Origin: Mycolicibacterium duvalii
GTDB taxonomy: Bacteria; Actinomycetota; Actinomycetes; Mycobacteriales; Mycobacteriaceae
Assembly: GCF_010726645.1 (NCBI RefSeq)
Contig: NZ_AP022563.1
Coordinates: 1,612,001 to 1,676,000 of the forward strand
Direction of reading: 5' to 3'
Length of the DNA: 64,000 nt
Shown: positions 17,116-24,520 of the stretch, piece by piece
How positions within the stretch are numbered: position 1 is the first letter of the stretch
Layout: each line of letters starts with the position of its first letter
Notes under the pieces: model-generated
What the model saw: only the letters and a program-made list of their open reading frames with translations
Told to the model about the DNA's origin: nothing
Database searches by the model: none
Program-made: the position numbers and the translations under genes

Positions 17116-18105
17116 ATGGACCTTCTCAGCGCACTCCAGATCTCCTTCGCCCAGTTGATCGGGCCGTCCGCCATCTTCTATGCGCTGCTGGCGATCGGCC
17201 TGAACCTGCATTTCGGCTACACCGGTCTGCTGAACTTCGGCCAGATCGGCTTCGCCCTGCTGGGCGGCTACGGGGTCGGCATCATGACGGTCACCTACCA
17301 GCAGCCGCTGTGGGTCGGCGTGCTGGTGGGCCTTGCCGCGGCCGGCCTGCTGGCGGTGGTGCTGGGCATTCCGACCCTGCGTCTGCGCGCGGACTATCTG
17401 GCCATCGCGACCATCGCGGCCGCGGAAGTGCTGCGGTTGATCTTCCGGTCCACCGCCTCGGATCCTGTGACCGGATCCACCAACGGGCTCTACGGGTTCG
17501 CCGACCCGTTCACCCGGATCAGCCCGTTCGACTCCAGCAAGCAGTATTCGCTGCTCGGAATGAACTTCGTCGGCGACGACCTGTGGGCGATGGTGGTGGG
17601 ATGGACGCTGGTGGCGGTGCTGTGTGGCTTCGTCTACCTGCTCATCCACAGCCCCTGGGGCCGGGTGCTCAAGGCGGTGCGCGAGGACGAGGACGCTGCC
17701 CGGGCGCTCGGGAAGAACGTGTTCGTCTACAAGCTGCAGGCCCTGGTGCTCGGCGGCATGATCGGCGGCATCGGCGGCATCTTCAACGCACTGCAGACCA
17801 AATCGATCCACCCGGACTTCTACTCGACGTCCCAGACGTTCTACGCGTTCGGCGCGCTGCTGCTCGGCGGCGCGGCCACCGTCTTCGGTCCGGTGGTCGG
17901 CGCGATGCTGTTCTGGTTTTTGTTGGCCGTCCCCGACGCCCTGCTGCGTCAGGCCATCGCGGGGCCGGATCCGATGCTGCCGTTGACCGACGCTCAGGTC
18001 GGCGCGACCCGCTTCGTCCTCGTCGGCATCCTGATCATCGTGTTGATGGTGTTCCGACCGCAGGGAATCATGGGTAGGAGGCGGGAGGTGGCCCTCGATG
18101 GTTGA
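17116..18105 (+). CDS. livM: Branched-chain amino-acid-type ABC permease LivM
   Basis: The second permease subunit, 329 residues with about nine hydrophobic helices. Family motifs are 'GLNLHFGYTGLLNFGQIGFALLGGY', 'LRLRADYLAIATIAAAEVLRL' and the cytosolic EAA-like loop 'GRVLKAVREDEDAARALGKNVF', which docks on the ATPases. The C-terminus 'VFRPQGIMGRRREV' is typical. It pairs with LivH to form the channel. The last 8 bases overlap livG, so translation is probably coupled. The substrate could be branched-chain amino acids, amides or urea; the sequence does not decide. Confidence 0.93.
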   Translation: MDLLSALQISFAQLIGPSAIFYALLAIGLNLHFGYTGLLNFGQIGFALLGGYGVGIMTVTYQQPLWVGVLVGLAAAGLLAVVLGIPTLRLRADYLAIATIAAAEVLRLIFRSTASDPVTGSTNGLYGFADPFTRISPFDSSKQYSLLGMNFVGDDLWAMVVGWTLVAVLCGFVYLLIHSPWGRVLKAVREDEDAARALGKNVFVYKLQALVLGGMIGGIGGIFNALQTKSIHPDFYSTSQTFYAFGALLLGGAATVFGPVVGAMLFWFLLAVPDALLRQAIAGPDPMLPLTDAQVGATRFVLVGILIIVLMVFRPQGIMGRRREVALDG

Positions 18106-19075
18106 CCACGCCGACGCGACCGCCGCCCGGTTCGTGGGGGTGGCCGCCGAACCCGGGTCCGCCAAGCCGGATCCGATCATCGTGGTGGACAACATCTCCC
18201 GGGCCTTCGGTGGTCTGAAGGCCGTCGACGTGGCCCATCTCGAGATTCAGCGCGGTGCCATCACCGGCCTCATCGGGCCCAACGGCGCCGGCAAGACGAC
18301 ATTCTTCAACCTGCTCACCGGTTTCGAACGCGCCGACGGGGGGACCTGGTCGCTCGACGGGGCGAACATGTCGCGGCTGCACCCGCACCAGGTCGCTCGG
18401 CGCGGCGTGGTGCGCACGTTCCAACTGACCAAGGCGCTGGCCAAGATGTCGGTGCTGGACAACGTCAAGCTCGGCGCCACCCATCAGGCCGGTGAGCGGA
18501 TCCTGAACTCCCTGCTGCATTTCCGGTGGCGCAAACAGGAGGCCGAGATCACCGAGCGGGCCCACGAGATGCTCGCCAGGTTCCGATTGGACGCCAAGGC
18601 CGATGATATGGCCGGATCGCTGTCCGGCGGCCAGCGCAAACTGCTGGAGATGGCCCGGGCGCTGATGACCGACCCGAAGGTCGTCATGCTCGACGAGCCG
18701 ATGGCCGGGGTCAATCCGGCGCTGACCGAGAATCTGCTCGCCCACATCAGTTCCCTGCGGGATCAGGGCATGACCGTGGTGTTCGTCGAGCACGACATGG
18801 ACGTGATCCGCGACATCAGCGACTGGGTGGTGGTGATGGCCCAGGGCTCGATCATCGCCGAGTCGCTTCCCGAGGCGTTGGGCGACAACACCGCGGTCGT
18901 CGATGCTTATCTCGGCAGCCACCACGATCAGGTGCTGGAGTTCGACGCCGACGGGAACCCGGTCGGCGCCACCGCCGTCCTCGCGGAGCAGATCGAGCAG
19001 GCGGTCGCCGAGACCATCGAAGCCGGCGGCGACCCGTCCCAAGCCGAGATCCCCGGGGGTCCGTCCCGACCATGA
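18098..19075 (+). CDS. livG: ABC transporter ATP-binding protein LivG
   Basis: One of two ATPases of the transporter. Walker A GPNGAGKTT (about 64-72), Q-loop 'VRTFQL', signature LSGGQRK, Walker B 'VVMLDEPMAGVNP' and the H-loop 'VFVEHDMDVI' are all intact. The usual LivG length is about 255; this one has 325, because of a variable N-terminus (about 27 residues) and a C-terminal tail after 'VVDAYLGSHHDQVLEF' that is rich in Ala/Glu/Gly. The tail looks disordered apart from a possible short helix (AEQIEQAVAETIEA). It ends overlapping livF by 4 bases (ATGA). Confidence 0.93.
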   Translation: MVDHADATAARFVGVAAEPGSAKPDPIIVVDNISRAFGGLKAVDVAHLEIQRGAITGLIGPNGAGKTTFFNLLTGFERADGGTWSLDGANMSRLHPHQVARRGVVRTFQLTKALAKMSVLDNVKLGATHQAGERILNSLLHFRWRKQEAEITERAHEMLARFRLDAKADDMAGSLSGGQRKLLEMARALMTDPKVVMLDEPMAGVNPALTENLLAHISSLRDQGMTVVFVEHDMDVIRDISDWVVVMAQGSIIAESLPEALGDNTAVVDAYLGSHHDQVLEFDADGNPVGATAVLAEQIEQAVAETIEAGGDPSQAEIPGGPSRP

Positions 19076-19878
19076 CCGACTCCACCGAATCCGGCCTGTC
19101 GCCGGCCGAACTCGCCGCCACTCCGGCCGAGCACGACCGGATGGCCGAAGGGGCCCTGCTGCGCGCCGACCGGTTGGTCGCCGGTTATCTGCCCGAGGTC
19201 GACATCCTGCGCGGGTGCGACTTCTATCTGCGCAGCGGCGAGATCGTGGGCATCATCGGCCCCAACGGTGCCGGTAAGTCGACGTTGCTCAAGGCGCTGT
19301 TCGGCTTGATACCGATCCGCTCGGGCACGGTCACCCTGCGCGGGGCCGACATCACCTCCGCCCCGGCGCACGTACTGGTCACCAAAGGTGTGGGGTATGT
19401 CCCGCAGAACCAGAATGTTTTCCCGGCCTTGACCATCGAAGAGAACCTGGAGATGGGGATTTATCTGCGTCCCAAGAAGTTCCGGGAGCAATTCGACCTG
19501 GTCGCCGGGCTGTTCCCGTTACTGGCCGAACGCCGGCGGGTCAAGGCCGGGGCGCTGTCCGGCGGCGAACGACAGATGGTGGCGATGGGGCGGGCCCTGA
19601 TGATGGAACCGTCGGTGCTGCTGCTCGACGAGCCGTCGGCGGGCCTGTCCCCCATGTTTCAGGACGAGGTGTTCATCCGCTGCAAGAAGATCAACGCCGC
19701 CGGCGTGTCGGTGATCATGGTCGAGCAGAACGCCCGGCGCTGCCTGCAGATCTGTGACCGCGGATATGTGCTCGACCAGGGCACCAACGCCTACACCGAC
19801 ACCGGACACCGACTGATGAACGATCCCAAGGTGATCGAGCTGTACCTGGGAACGTTGAGCGGTAAGCGTCAGAAGTAG
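19072..19878 (+). CDS. livF: ABC transporter ATP-binding protein LivF
   Basis: The second ATPase, 268 residues. Walker A GPNGAGKST, the LivF-type 'VGYVPQNQNVFPALTIEENL' Q-loop segment, signature LSGGERQMVAMGRAL, Walker B 'VLLLDEPSAGLSP' and the H-region 'IMVEQNARRCLQICDRGYVLDQG' are intact. The last has Glu-Gln in place of Glu-His, as is normal for LivF. It starts in the livG stop codon and closes the operon; a strong hairpin follows. Confidence 0.93.
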   Translation: MTDSTESGLSPAELAATPAEHDRMAEGALLRADRLVAGYLPEVDILRGCDFYLRSGEIVGIIGPNGAGKSTLLKALFGLIPIRSGTVTLRGADITSAPAHVLVTKGVGYVPQNQNVFPALTIEENLEMGIYLRPKKFREQFDLVAGLFPLLAERRRVKAGALSGGERQMVAMGRALMMEPSVLLLDEPSAGLSPMFQDEVFIRCKKINAAGVSVIMVEQNARRCLQICDRGYVLDQGTNAYTDTGHRLMNDPKVIELYLGTLSGKRQK

Positions 19879-19892
19879 CGGCCGACAACAGG

Positions 19893-19928
19893 ATTCGGGC
19901 CGGGTAGCGGATGCCACCCGGCCCGAAT
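19893..19928. terminator. Bidirectional hairpin between livF and the receptor gene
   Basis: Perfect 13-base arms, ATTCGGGCCGGGT (19893-19905) and its complement (19916-19928), with a 10-base loop. It lies between convergent stop codons at 19878 and 19945. There is no T-tract on either side, so it is an I-shaped hairpin of the kind often seen between convergent mycobacterial genes. Confidence 0.75.
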
Positions 19929-19944
19929 TCGTGCCGTGGACCGA

Positions 19945-21279
19945 TCAGCTCTGCACGACGATGAAGTCGTTGGTGATGATCTTGTTGTCCGGTCCGAACT
20001 CCAGGCTGCCGTACGAGCCCACCGACGGTTCGCCAGCCGGAGCGAACTCCAATTGACCGGTGACGCCGTCGTAGTCGATGTCCTCGCCGGCCCGGATCAT
20101 GTCGCGGCACTGGGCGAACGACGTGCACTTGGCGCCGTCGCGGGTGACCGCGTTGATGTTGGCGGCGATGTCGACACCGGCGGTGGACTTGGCCTGCTCG
20201 GCGGCCAGCGCCGAGACCACTACGGCGTCGTACGCCTCACCGGCGTAGTTGAAGTCGACCAGACCCGGGTTCACCGCGGTCAGCCGGGCCTCGAACTCCG
20301 GGCCGACATCGGTCAGCGGAGTGGTGCCTTTCATCCCGGCCAGCAGGCCCGGAGCCACACCTTCGCCCAGCGCGTTGCCCATGTTGCCGTCGGTGCCGTA
20401 GACCAGCATGCCGTCCGACGGGCCGATGCCGACCTCGTGCATCCGGGTGATGATCTTGGCCGTCTCCTCGAATCCGATGACCGCGACCGCGTCGGGGTTG
20501 AACTCCCTGATCCGATCGACCTCGGCGTTAAAGGACTGTGCGTTCGGGTCGTAGACGATCTTGGTGATCTGGTCCTCGGCGATACCGGCTTCCTGCAGGT
20601 CTTCGACGGTGTTGGCCGCCAGACCGGTGCCGTAGGGATCGTTGAGCGCCAGGATCGCCACCCGCTGGGCACCGTCGCCGGTGATCAACTGGGCCAGCGC
20701 CTGGGCCTGCAGCACGTCGGTCGGGGCGGTCCGGAAGTACATGCCCTTGTCGGCGTAGCAGACGAACTGGTCGGAGGTGTTGGCCGGCGAGAACATCACC
20801 ACGCCTGCGCTGGCGATCTTGTCGATCACCTTCAGCGACACCGCCGAGGACGCCGCACCGATGATCACGTCGGCTCCGCCGGCGAGGTGCCGGTCCACCG
20901 TGGTGTTGGCGGTGTCGGTGGTGGTGTCGCCGGAGTCCCCGGTGACCAGCTCGACCGGCGCGTCGAGCACGCCGCCGGCGTCGTTGATCTCGGTCACCGC
21001 GACCTGGACCCCGGCGACCTCGGGCGGTCCGAGGAAGGCCAGCGTGCCTGTCTCGGGCAGCAGGGTGCCGATCTTGAGTGGACTGGTGTCCGGGGTGGCT
21101 CCCGCGGTGGCCTGCGCGGGCTCGCAGTCGGTGGACACCACCTCGGCCTGGCTTCCGGTCGTGGCGTCGGTGGTGGCTTCGCTAGCGGTATCGCCGCTGT
21201 CCCCGGAGGAACAAGCAGTCAGGGCGAGCGCAGCCACGCCCGCCACGGCGACGACGTGACCGAGGGTTCGATTCTTCAT
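19945..21279 (-). CDS. livK: Branched-chain amino-acid-type substrate-binding lipoprotein
   Basis: A 444-residue receptor lipoprotein. The signal peptide ends with lipobox LTAC (C23) followed by a Ser/Asp/Thr-rich linker to about residue 65. The type-1 periplasmic-binding fold follows: 'LKIGTLLPETGTLAFLGPPEVAGVQVAVTEIN' (spanning 68-99), 'GAASSAVSLKVIDKI', 'VMFSPANTSDQFV', 'RVAILALNDPYGTGLA' and 'YGTDGNMGNALG'. Five cysteines besides the lipidated one suggest disulfides (for example around 'AKCTSFAQCRD'). AAGGAG lies 8 bases ahead of the ATG. It is convergent with livF and very likely feeds LivHMGF. The symbol is by role, not by close identity. Confidence 0.88.
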   Translation of the reverse strand: MKNRTLGHVVAVAGVAALALTACSSGDSGDTASEATTDATTGSQAEVVSTDCEPAQATAGATPDTSPLKIGTLLPETGTLAFLGPPEVAGVQVAVTEINDAGGVLDAPVELVTGDSGDTTTDTANTTVDRHLAGGADVIIGAASSAVSLKVIDKIASAGVVMFSPANTSDQFVCYADKGMYFRTAPTDVLQAQALAQLITGDGAQRVAILALNDPYGTGLAANTVEDLQEAGIAEDQITKIVYDPNAQSFNAEVDRIREFNPDAVAVIGFEETAKIITRMHEVGIGPSDGMLVYGTDGNMGNALGEGVAPGLLAGMKGTTPLTDVGPEFEARLTAVNPGLVDFNYAGEAYDAVVVSALAAEQAKSTAGVDIAANINAVTRDGAKCTSFAQCRDMIRAGEDIDYDGVTGQLEFAPAGEPSVGSYGSLEFGPDNKIITNDFIVVQS

Positions 21280-21406
21280 CGAGAATGCTCCTTGAATTCA
21301 CGGGCCAAGGGTGTACAAAGCGCACTCGACGCTAGTGCGAAGTCGGTACCGGCGACGACCGGGAGAGCCGTCGTGATCAATCTGTGATCTAACCGGGTGG
21401 GCCCGG

Positions 21407-22048
21407 TCAGGCGGGCGAATCGGCACTTCCCGAATCGCCGAGAGTCTCCACGATCACCTCGGCGACGCGCTTCATCGTGGTCCGCCGATCCATCGCGGCA
21501 CGCTGGATCCACTTGAACGCCTCGGGCTCGGTCATCCCCTGTTTGGCCTGCAAAAGACCCTTGGCCCGTTCCACGAGCTTGCGGGTCTCCAGCCGGTCCG
21601 ACAGCGAGGCGACCTCTTTCTCCAACTCGGCGATCTCGCCGAATCGGCTCATGGCCACCTCGATGGCCGGGATCAGATCGGTGACGCTGAACGGTTTGAC
21701 CAGGTAGGCCATGGCTCCGGCATCGCGGGCGCGTTCGACGAGGTCGCGCTGGCTGAACGCGGTCAGGATCACGATCGGGGCGATCCGCTTGCTCGCGATC
21801 TCCGAGGCCGCGTCGATGCCGTCTCGCCGGGGCATCTTGACGTCCATGATCACCAGGTCCGGCCGCAGCGACTCCGCGAGGTCCACCGCTTCCTGGCCGT
21901 CACCGGCCTCGCCGACGATCTCGTAGCCCTCCTCGCGCAACATCTCCGCCAGGTCGAGCCGGATGAGCGCCTCGTCCTCGGCAACGAGAACGCGGCGCGG
22001 CGCGACGGCATCTGACGACGACTCGACTGAGGCTGACATGAGAAACAT
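21407..22048 (-). CDS. pdtaR: ANTAR-domain response regulator PdtaR
   Basis: An RNA-binding antiterminator partner of the histidine kinase PdtaS (not in this window), equivalent to Rv1626. The receiver domain has acidic pocket E24/D25, phosphoacceptor D69 ('LVIMDVKMPRRDG'), T97-type 'ILTAFSQ' and K119-type 'YLVKPFS'. The ANTAR domain follows a coiled coil: 'KLVERAKGLLQAKQGMTEPEAFKWIQRAAMDRRTTMKRVAEVI'. The very close match to the M. tuberculosis protein from 'RRVLVAEDEALIRLDLAEMLREEGYEIVGEAGDG' on (given here only as a description) is persuasive. The start is uncertain: ATG at 22048 or 22039, neither with a ribosome site. Confidence 0.95.
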   Translation of the reverse strand: MFLMSASVESSSDAVAPRRVLVAEDEALIRLDLAEMLREEGYEIVGEAGDGQEAVDLAESLRPDLVIMDVKMPRRDGIDAASEIASKRIAPIVILTAFSQRDLVERARDAGAMAYLVKPFSVTDLIPAIEVAMSRFGEIAELEKEVASLSDRLETRKLVERAKGLLQAKQGMTEPEAFKWIQRAAMDRRTTMKRVAEVIVETLGDSGSADSPA

Positions 22049-22091
22049 TGTGGCGGGCGCAGGTCAGATGAGCGACCGCGGGGCCATCCTT

Positions 22092-22097
22092 TATGGT
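22092..22097 (+). promoter_or_regulatory. Predicted -10 of the tRNA-Leu gene
   Basis: TATGGT, with a predicted start about 7 bases downstream and the mature tRNA end at 22110, leaves a short 5' leader. No clear -35 is visible. Confidence 0.35.
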
Positions 22098-22109
22098 GGG
22101 AGACCGCAC

Positions 22110-22183
22110 GCCCTCGTATCCCAACTGGCAGAGGAAACGGATTCAAAACCCGTACAGTGTGAGTTCGAATCTCACCGAGGGCA
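22110..22183 (+). tRNA. tRNA-Leu (anticodon CAA) with a short variable loop
   Basis: The acceptor stem GCCCTCG/CGAGGGC is perfect (22110-22116 with 22176-22182), discriminator A, and CCA is encoded at 22184-22186. The T-arm GTGAG-TTCGAAT-CTCAC is perfect. The anticodon loop is TTCAAAA, giving CAA, closed by four pairs plus an A-C mismatch. The D-loop AACTGGCAGA is of the leucine type. The variable region is only five bases (ACAGT), whereas bacterial tRNA-Leu normally has a long variable arm. A TATGGT (22092-22097) is a plausible -10. The equivalent position in M. tuberculosis, between cya and pdtaR, also holds a leucine tRNA as far as I recall. Confidence 0.9.
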
Positions 22184-22196
22184 CCAGAACTGCCGC

Positions 22197-22517
22197 TCAG
22201 CCCTGCCAATCGCCCCCGCAGCCGCCCGGCGGTGCAAGCGGCGGAAACGCTGTGCCGTCGGGGATGATGCAGCGCACCGGCTGCCACAGCATCCCGACCG
22301 CGTAGGCATTCCACCGGGTGCCATCGGGAAAGGTCTTGCCCTCGCAGTAGCCCCCGTAGCCCGAGGCCGAAAGCACGCCTGGCGGATTACCCGGACACCA
22401 TGACGGCGGCAACGGGAAATAGGGGTCAGGCGCGGCCCCAGCTACACCAGCACCCCCGACGACCGTCCACGTCAGCGCGGCAGCTGCGGCCACGACACTC
22501 ATCCCCCTGACGTTCAT
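22197..22517 (-). CDS. Small secreted Cys/Pro/Gly-rich protein
   Basis: A 106-residue protein with a clean signal peptide (residues 1-29, cleavage after 'GVAGA-AP'). The mature part is short, aromatic and rich in Pro and Gly, with four cysteines (in 'PSWCPG', 'GGYCEG', 'PVRCII' and 'GGCGGDW') that could make two disulfides. I recognise it as the type of small secreted protein found in mycobacteria but know no function. It ends 14 bases past the tRNA on the opposite strand. No ribosome site is evident upstream of the ATG. Confidence 0.75.
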   Translation of the reverse strand: MNVRGMSVVAAAAALTWTVVGGAGVAGAAPDPYFPLPPSWCPGNPPGVLSASGYGGYCEGKTFPDGTRWNAYAVGMLWQPVRCIIPDGTAFPPLAPPGGCGGDWQG

Positions 22518-22713
22518 AACGGCAGCTTAGAACGTCGCACCTTTCTACGTGGCCCGAAATGATCATGTCGAGAGGACCCTGAACCGCCACGCGAAACTGT
22601 TGCATCAGCAAACATATTGACGGGACGGCGCACCGGCGCCGGCGGATTACACGCCCACAGCGGGCGGGCACTGGCGATCCTGTCATTTCAGCAGGTGAAG
22701 CTGTATTCGGCGA
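22518..22713. other. Divergent intergenic region between the secreted protein and cya
   Basis: About 200 bases between divergent starts. The only signal I can support is the TAGCCT hexamer listed separately for cya. No long inverted repeat or CRP-like site (TGTGA-N6-TCACA) was found. Confidence 0.4.
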
Positions 22714-22719
22714 TAGCCT
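22714..22719 (+). promoter_or_regulatory. Predicted -10 for cya
   Basis: TAGCCT followed by TTGGCT region bases and the GTG at 22726, six bases after the hexamer, so a leaderless message is predicted. It agrees with this GTG being the first start codon in frame. Confidence 0.4.
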
Positions 22720-22725
22720 TGGCTC

Positions 22726-24006
22726 GTGCTCAACGTGCGGCCGGTGTGCGTACCCGAGGTGGTGCGCAGCCGGGTGGCGTCGCCGGAGCGGCACCGCTCC
22801 GCCAGCTCCGCGCGACGGCAGCGGGTGCTCACCATCGCGGGGTGGATCGCGGCGGTGGTGTCGGCGGCCTTCGGCGTCTTTCAGCTCACCCTCGGTGGCG
22901 GCCTGTGGTGGTTGGGCGTCGTCAATATCATCTGCGGCGCAGCGTTTCTCACGATCCCGCGGCTGTGTTCACTGGGTGAACTGATCGCACCGCTGACATT
23001 TGTCGGGTTCGCCTACGTCTCAGTGGGTTTCATCTGTTTCACAGTCGGCACCGGGTCAGGGCTGCAGTTCTACTTCCTGGTCTCCGCGGCGCTGGCGGTG
23101 TTGATCCTGGGCATCGAGCGCATCGCGCTGGCCTCGGCGATTGCCGCGCTCGGTGTCGCGATCTGCATCGTGCTGGAGCTGACGGTGCCCCACGACCGCG
23201 GGCTCGGCCCGTCGTGGACGTTGACCGCCGGGTTCTTGAGTTCGGTGGCCTCGTCGGCGGTGATGCTGGTGGCCACCATCTGGTACACGCTGCGCGAGAT
23301 TCAGCGCGCGGAGCGTGCGATGGAGGCCGAATACGAGCGCTCCGAACAGCTTTTGGCCAATATCCTGCCCGAGACGATCGCCGAACGACTCAAAGAACCG
23401 TCGCGCGACGTGATCGCCGACAAGTACGACGACGCGTCGATTCTGTTCGCCGACATCGCCGGCTACACCGAGCGCGCCAGCAACACCACGCCCGCGGAGT
23501 TGGTGCGCTTTCTCGATCGCCTCTACACCGATCTGGACGCCCTGGTCGACCGGCACGGGCTGGAGAAGGTCAAAACCAGCGGGGACGCTTACATGGTGGT
23601 CAGCGGGGTGCCGATCCCGCGCGCTGACCACCTGGAGGCGCTGGCAGCGCTGGCTCTCGACATCGCCGACACCGTGGCCGCCATGAAAGACGCGCACGGA
23701 CACGCGGTCCCGCTGCGCATCGGGATGGCAGCGGGACCGGTGGTCGCCGGTGTGGTGGGCGCGAAGAAGTTCTTCTACGACGTCTGGGGCGATGCGGTCA
23801 ACGTCGCCTCCCGGATGGAGACCACCGACATCGCCGGCCGGATCCAGGTACCGGAGGACGTGTATCTCAGGCTGCGCCACGCCTTCGCGTTCGAGGAGCG
23901 CGGGCTCGTCGAGGTGAAGGGCAAAGGCGTGATGCACACGTGGTACCTGGTCGGCCATCGCGCCGGGATGGCGGTTTCTGCTATACCTTCCGGTTCTCCG
24001 ACTTGA
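22726..24006 (+). CDS. cya: Membrane class III adenylate cyclase (Rv1625c type)
   Basis: Makes cAMP from ATP. Residues 38-190 contain six membrane helices, a cytosolic linker/coiled coil follows (about 190-222), and the catalytic domain is C-terminal. Expected catalytic residues are all present: metal-binding D243 ('FADIAGYTE') and D287, substrate-specifying K283 ('KVKTSGD'), and transition-state N359 and R363 ('DAVNVASRME'). M. tuberculosis Rv1625c, its close relative, is half of a mammalian-type cyclase and works as a homodimer with two active sites. It lies, as there, beside a tRNA-Leu and pdtaR. The last 26 bases overlap the dps gene tail-to-tail. Confidence 0.95.
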   Translation: MLNVRPVCVPEVVRSRVASPERHRSASSARRQRVLTIAGWIAAVVSAAFGVFQLTLGGGLWWLGVVNIICGAAFLTIPRLCSLGELIAPLTFVGFAYVSVGFICFTVGTGSGLQFYFLVSAALAVLILGIERIALASAIAALGVAICIVLELTVPHDRGLGPSWTLTAGFLSSVASSAVMLVATIWYTLREIQRAERAMEAEYERSEQLLANILPETIAERLKEPSRDVIADKYDDASILFADIAGYTERASNTTPAELVRFLDRLYTDLDALVDRHGLEKVKTSGDAYMVVSGVPIPRADHLEALAALALDIADTVAAMKDAHGHAVPLRIGMAAGPVVAGVVGAKKFFYDVWGDAVNVASRMETTDIAGRIQVPEDVYLRLRHAFAFEERGLVEVKGKGVMHTWYLVGHRAGMAVSAIPSGSPT

Positions 24007-24478
24007 CCAGCCAGGCGAGCTTCTCGAGGCCGTCGGTCAGCTCGTGGAGAATGTCGGCGGTCGCCGGATCCTCGGCGTCCACACCGTCGTGGACGTCGCG
24101 GAGGGTGTCGACCACCGCGTAGATGCGGGCCGTGATCAGATCCACGACATCGCCGGTGCTGCGTTCATAGGCCGGAAACTCCGGCAGCGTCGTGCTCGAC
24201 GCGACGGTGTCGGACCGGCCGTCGGGGACACCGTCGAGGGCACGCATCCGCTCGGCGATGGTGTCGCTGCCGGTGCGCGCGAAATCTGCGACCTCGTCGA
24301 GTTGCAGATGCAGGTCGCGGAAGTTCGTTCCGACGACGTTCCAGTGGGCTTGCTTGCCCTGCAGATGCAACTCGATCAGATCCACGAGCACCCGCTGCAG
24401 TGCCGCATTCAGTTCCGGAGAGGCGTGAAAACCGGTGACTTCGGCGTCTGTCCTGCGCTTGTTGGCTGTTGTACCCAT
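23981..24478 (-). CDS. dps: Dps-family ferritin (DNA-binding protein from starved cells)
   Basis: A 165-residue four-helix protein that forms a dodecamer, oxidises and stores iron and shields DNA. The ferroxidase residues are in 'GKQAHWNVVGTNFRDLHLQLDEVAD': His, then Asp 27 and Glu 31 positions further by the family pattern. The N-terminus is short and basic (ANKRRTD), and the C-terminus ends KSENRKV without a long Lys tail. The ATG at 24478 is chosen because GAGG precedes it closely; the GTG nine bases upstream would itself be that site. A strong palindrome lies 20 bases upstream. It overlaps cya at the 3' ends. Confidence 0.93.
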   Translation of the reverse strand: MGTTANKRRTDAEVTGFHASPELNAALQRVLVDLIELHLQGKQAHWNVVGTNFRDLHLQLDEVADFARTGSDTIAERMRALDGVPDGRSDTVASSTTLPEFPAYERSTGDVVDLITARIYAVVDTLRDVHDGVDAEDPATADILHELTDGLEKLAWLVKSENRKV

Positions 24479-24497
24479 GTTCCTCACAACACCTTTC

Positions 24498-24520
24498 TAG
24501 ATTGGACTGAGTCCAGTCTA
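24498..24520 (-). promoter_or_regulatory. Palindromic operator in the dps promoter
   Basis: TAGATTGGACT-G-AGTCCAGTCTA: 11-base arms with one mismatch around a single base. On the minus strand it fills the space between TTGCTA and TCTAGA, a reasonable -35/-10 pair with 17-base spacing, so a bound protein would block RNA polymerase. It also overlaps the last codon of the DUF2339 gene. The form and the iron/oxidative-stress target suggest a Fur/PerR-family site, but that is inference. Confidence 0.65.

Noticed and set aside
16075..18195. A 706-codon minus-strand open frame across livH and livM
   Set aside because: Composition is that of an antisense shadow; livH and livM are clear on the other strand.
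21370..21392. CRP-like sequence upstream of the receptor gene (GTGATC...GTGATC)
   Set aside because: The two halves are direct, not inverted, and do not match TGTGA-N6-TCACA.
21392..21407. Hairpin ACCGGG-N4-CCCGGT after pdtaR as a terminator
   Set aside because: Only six pairs, overlaps the stop codon and has no T-tract; too weak to list as a terminator.
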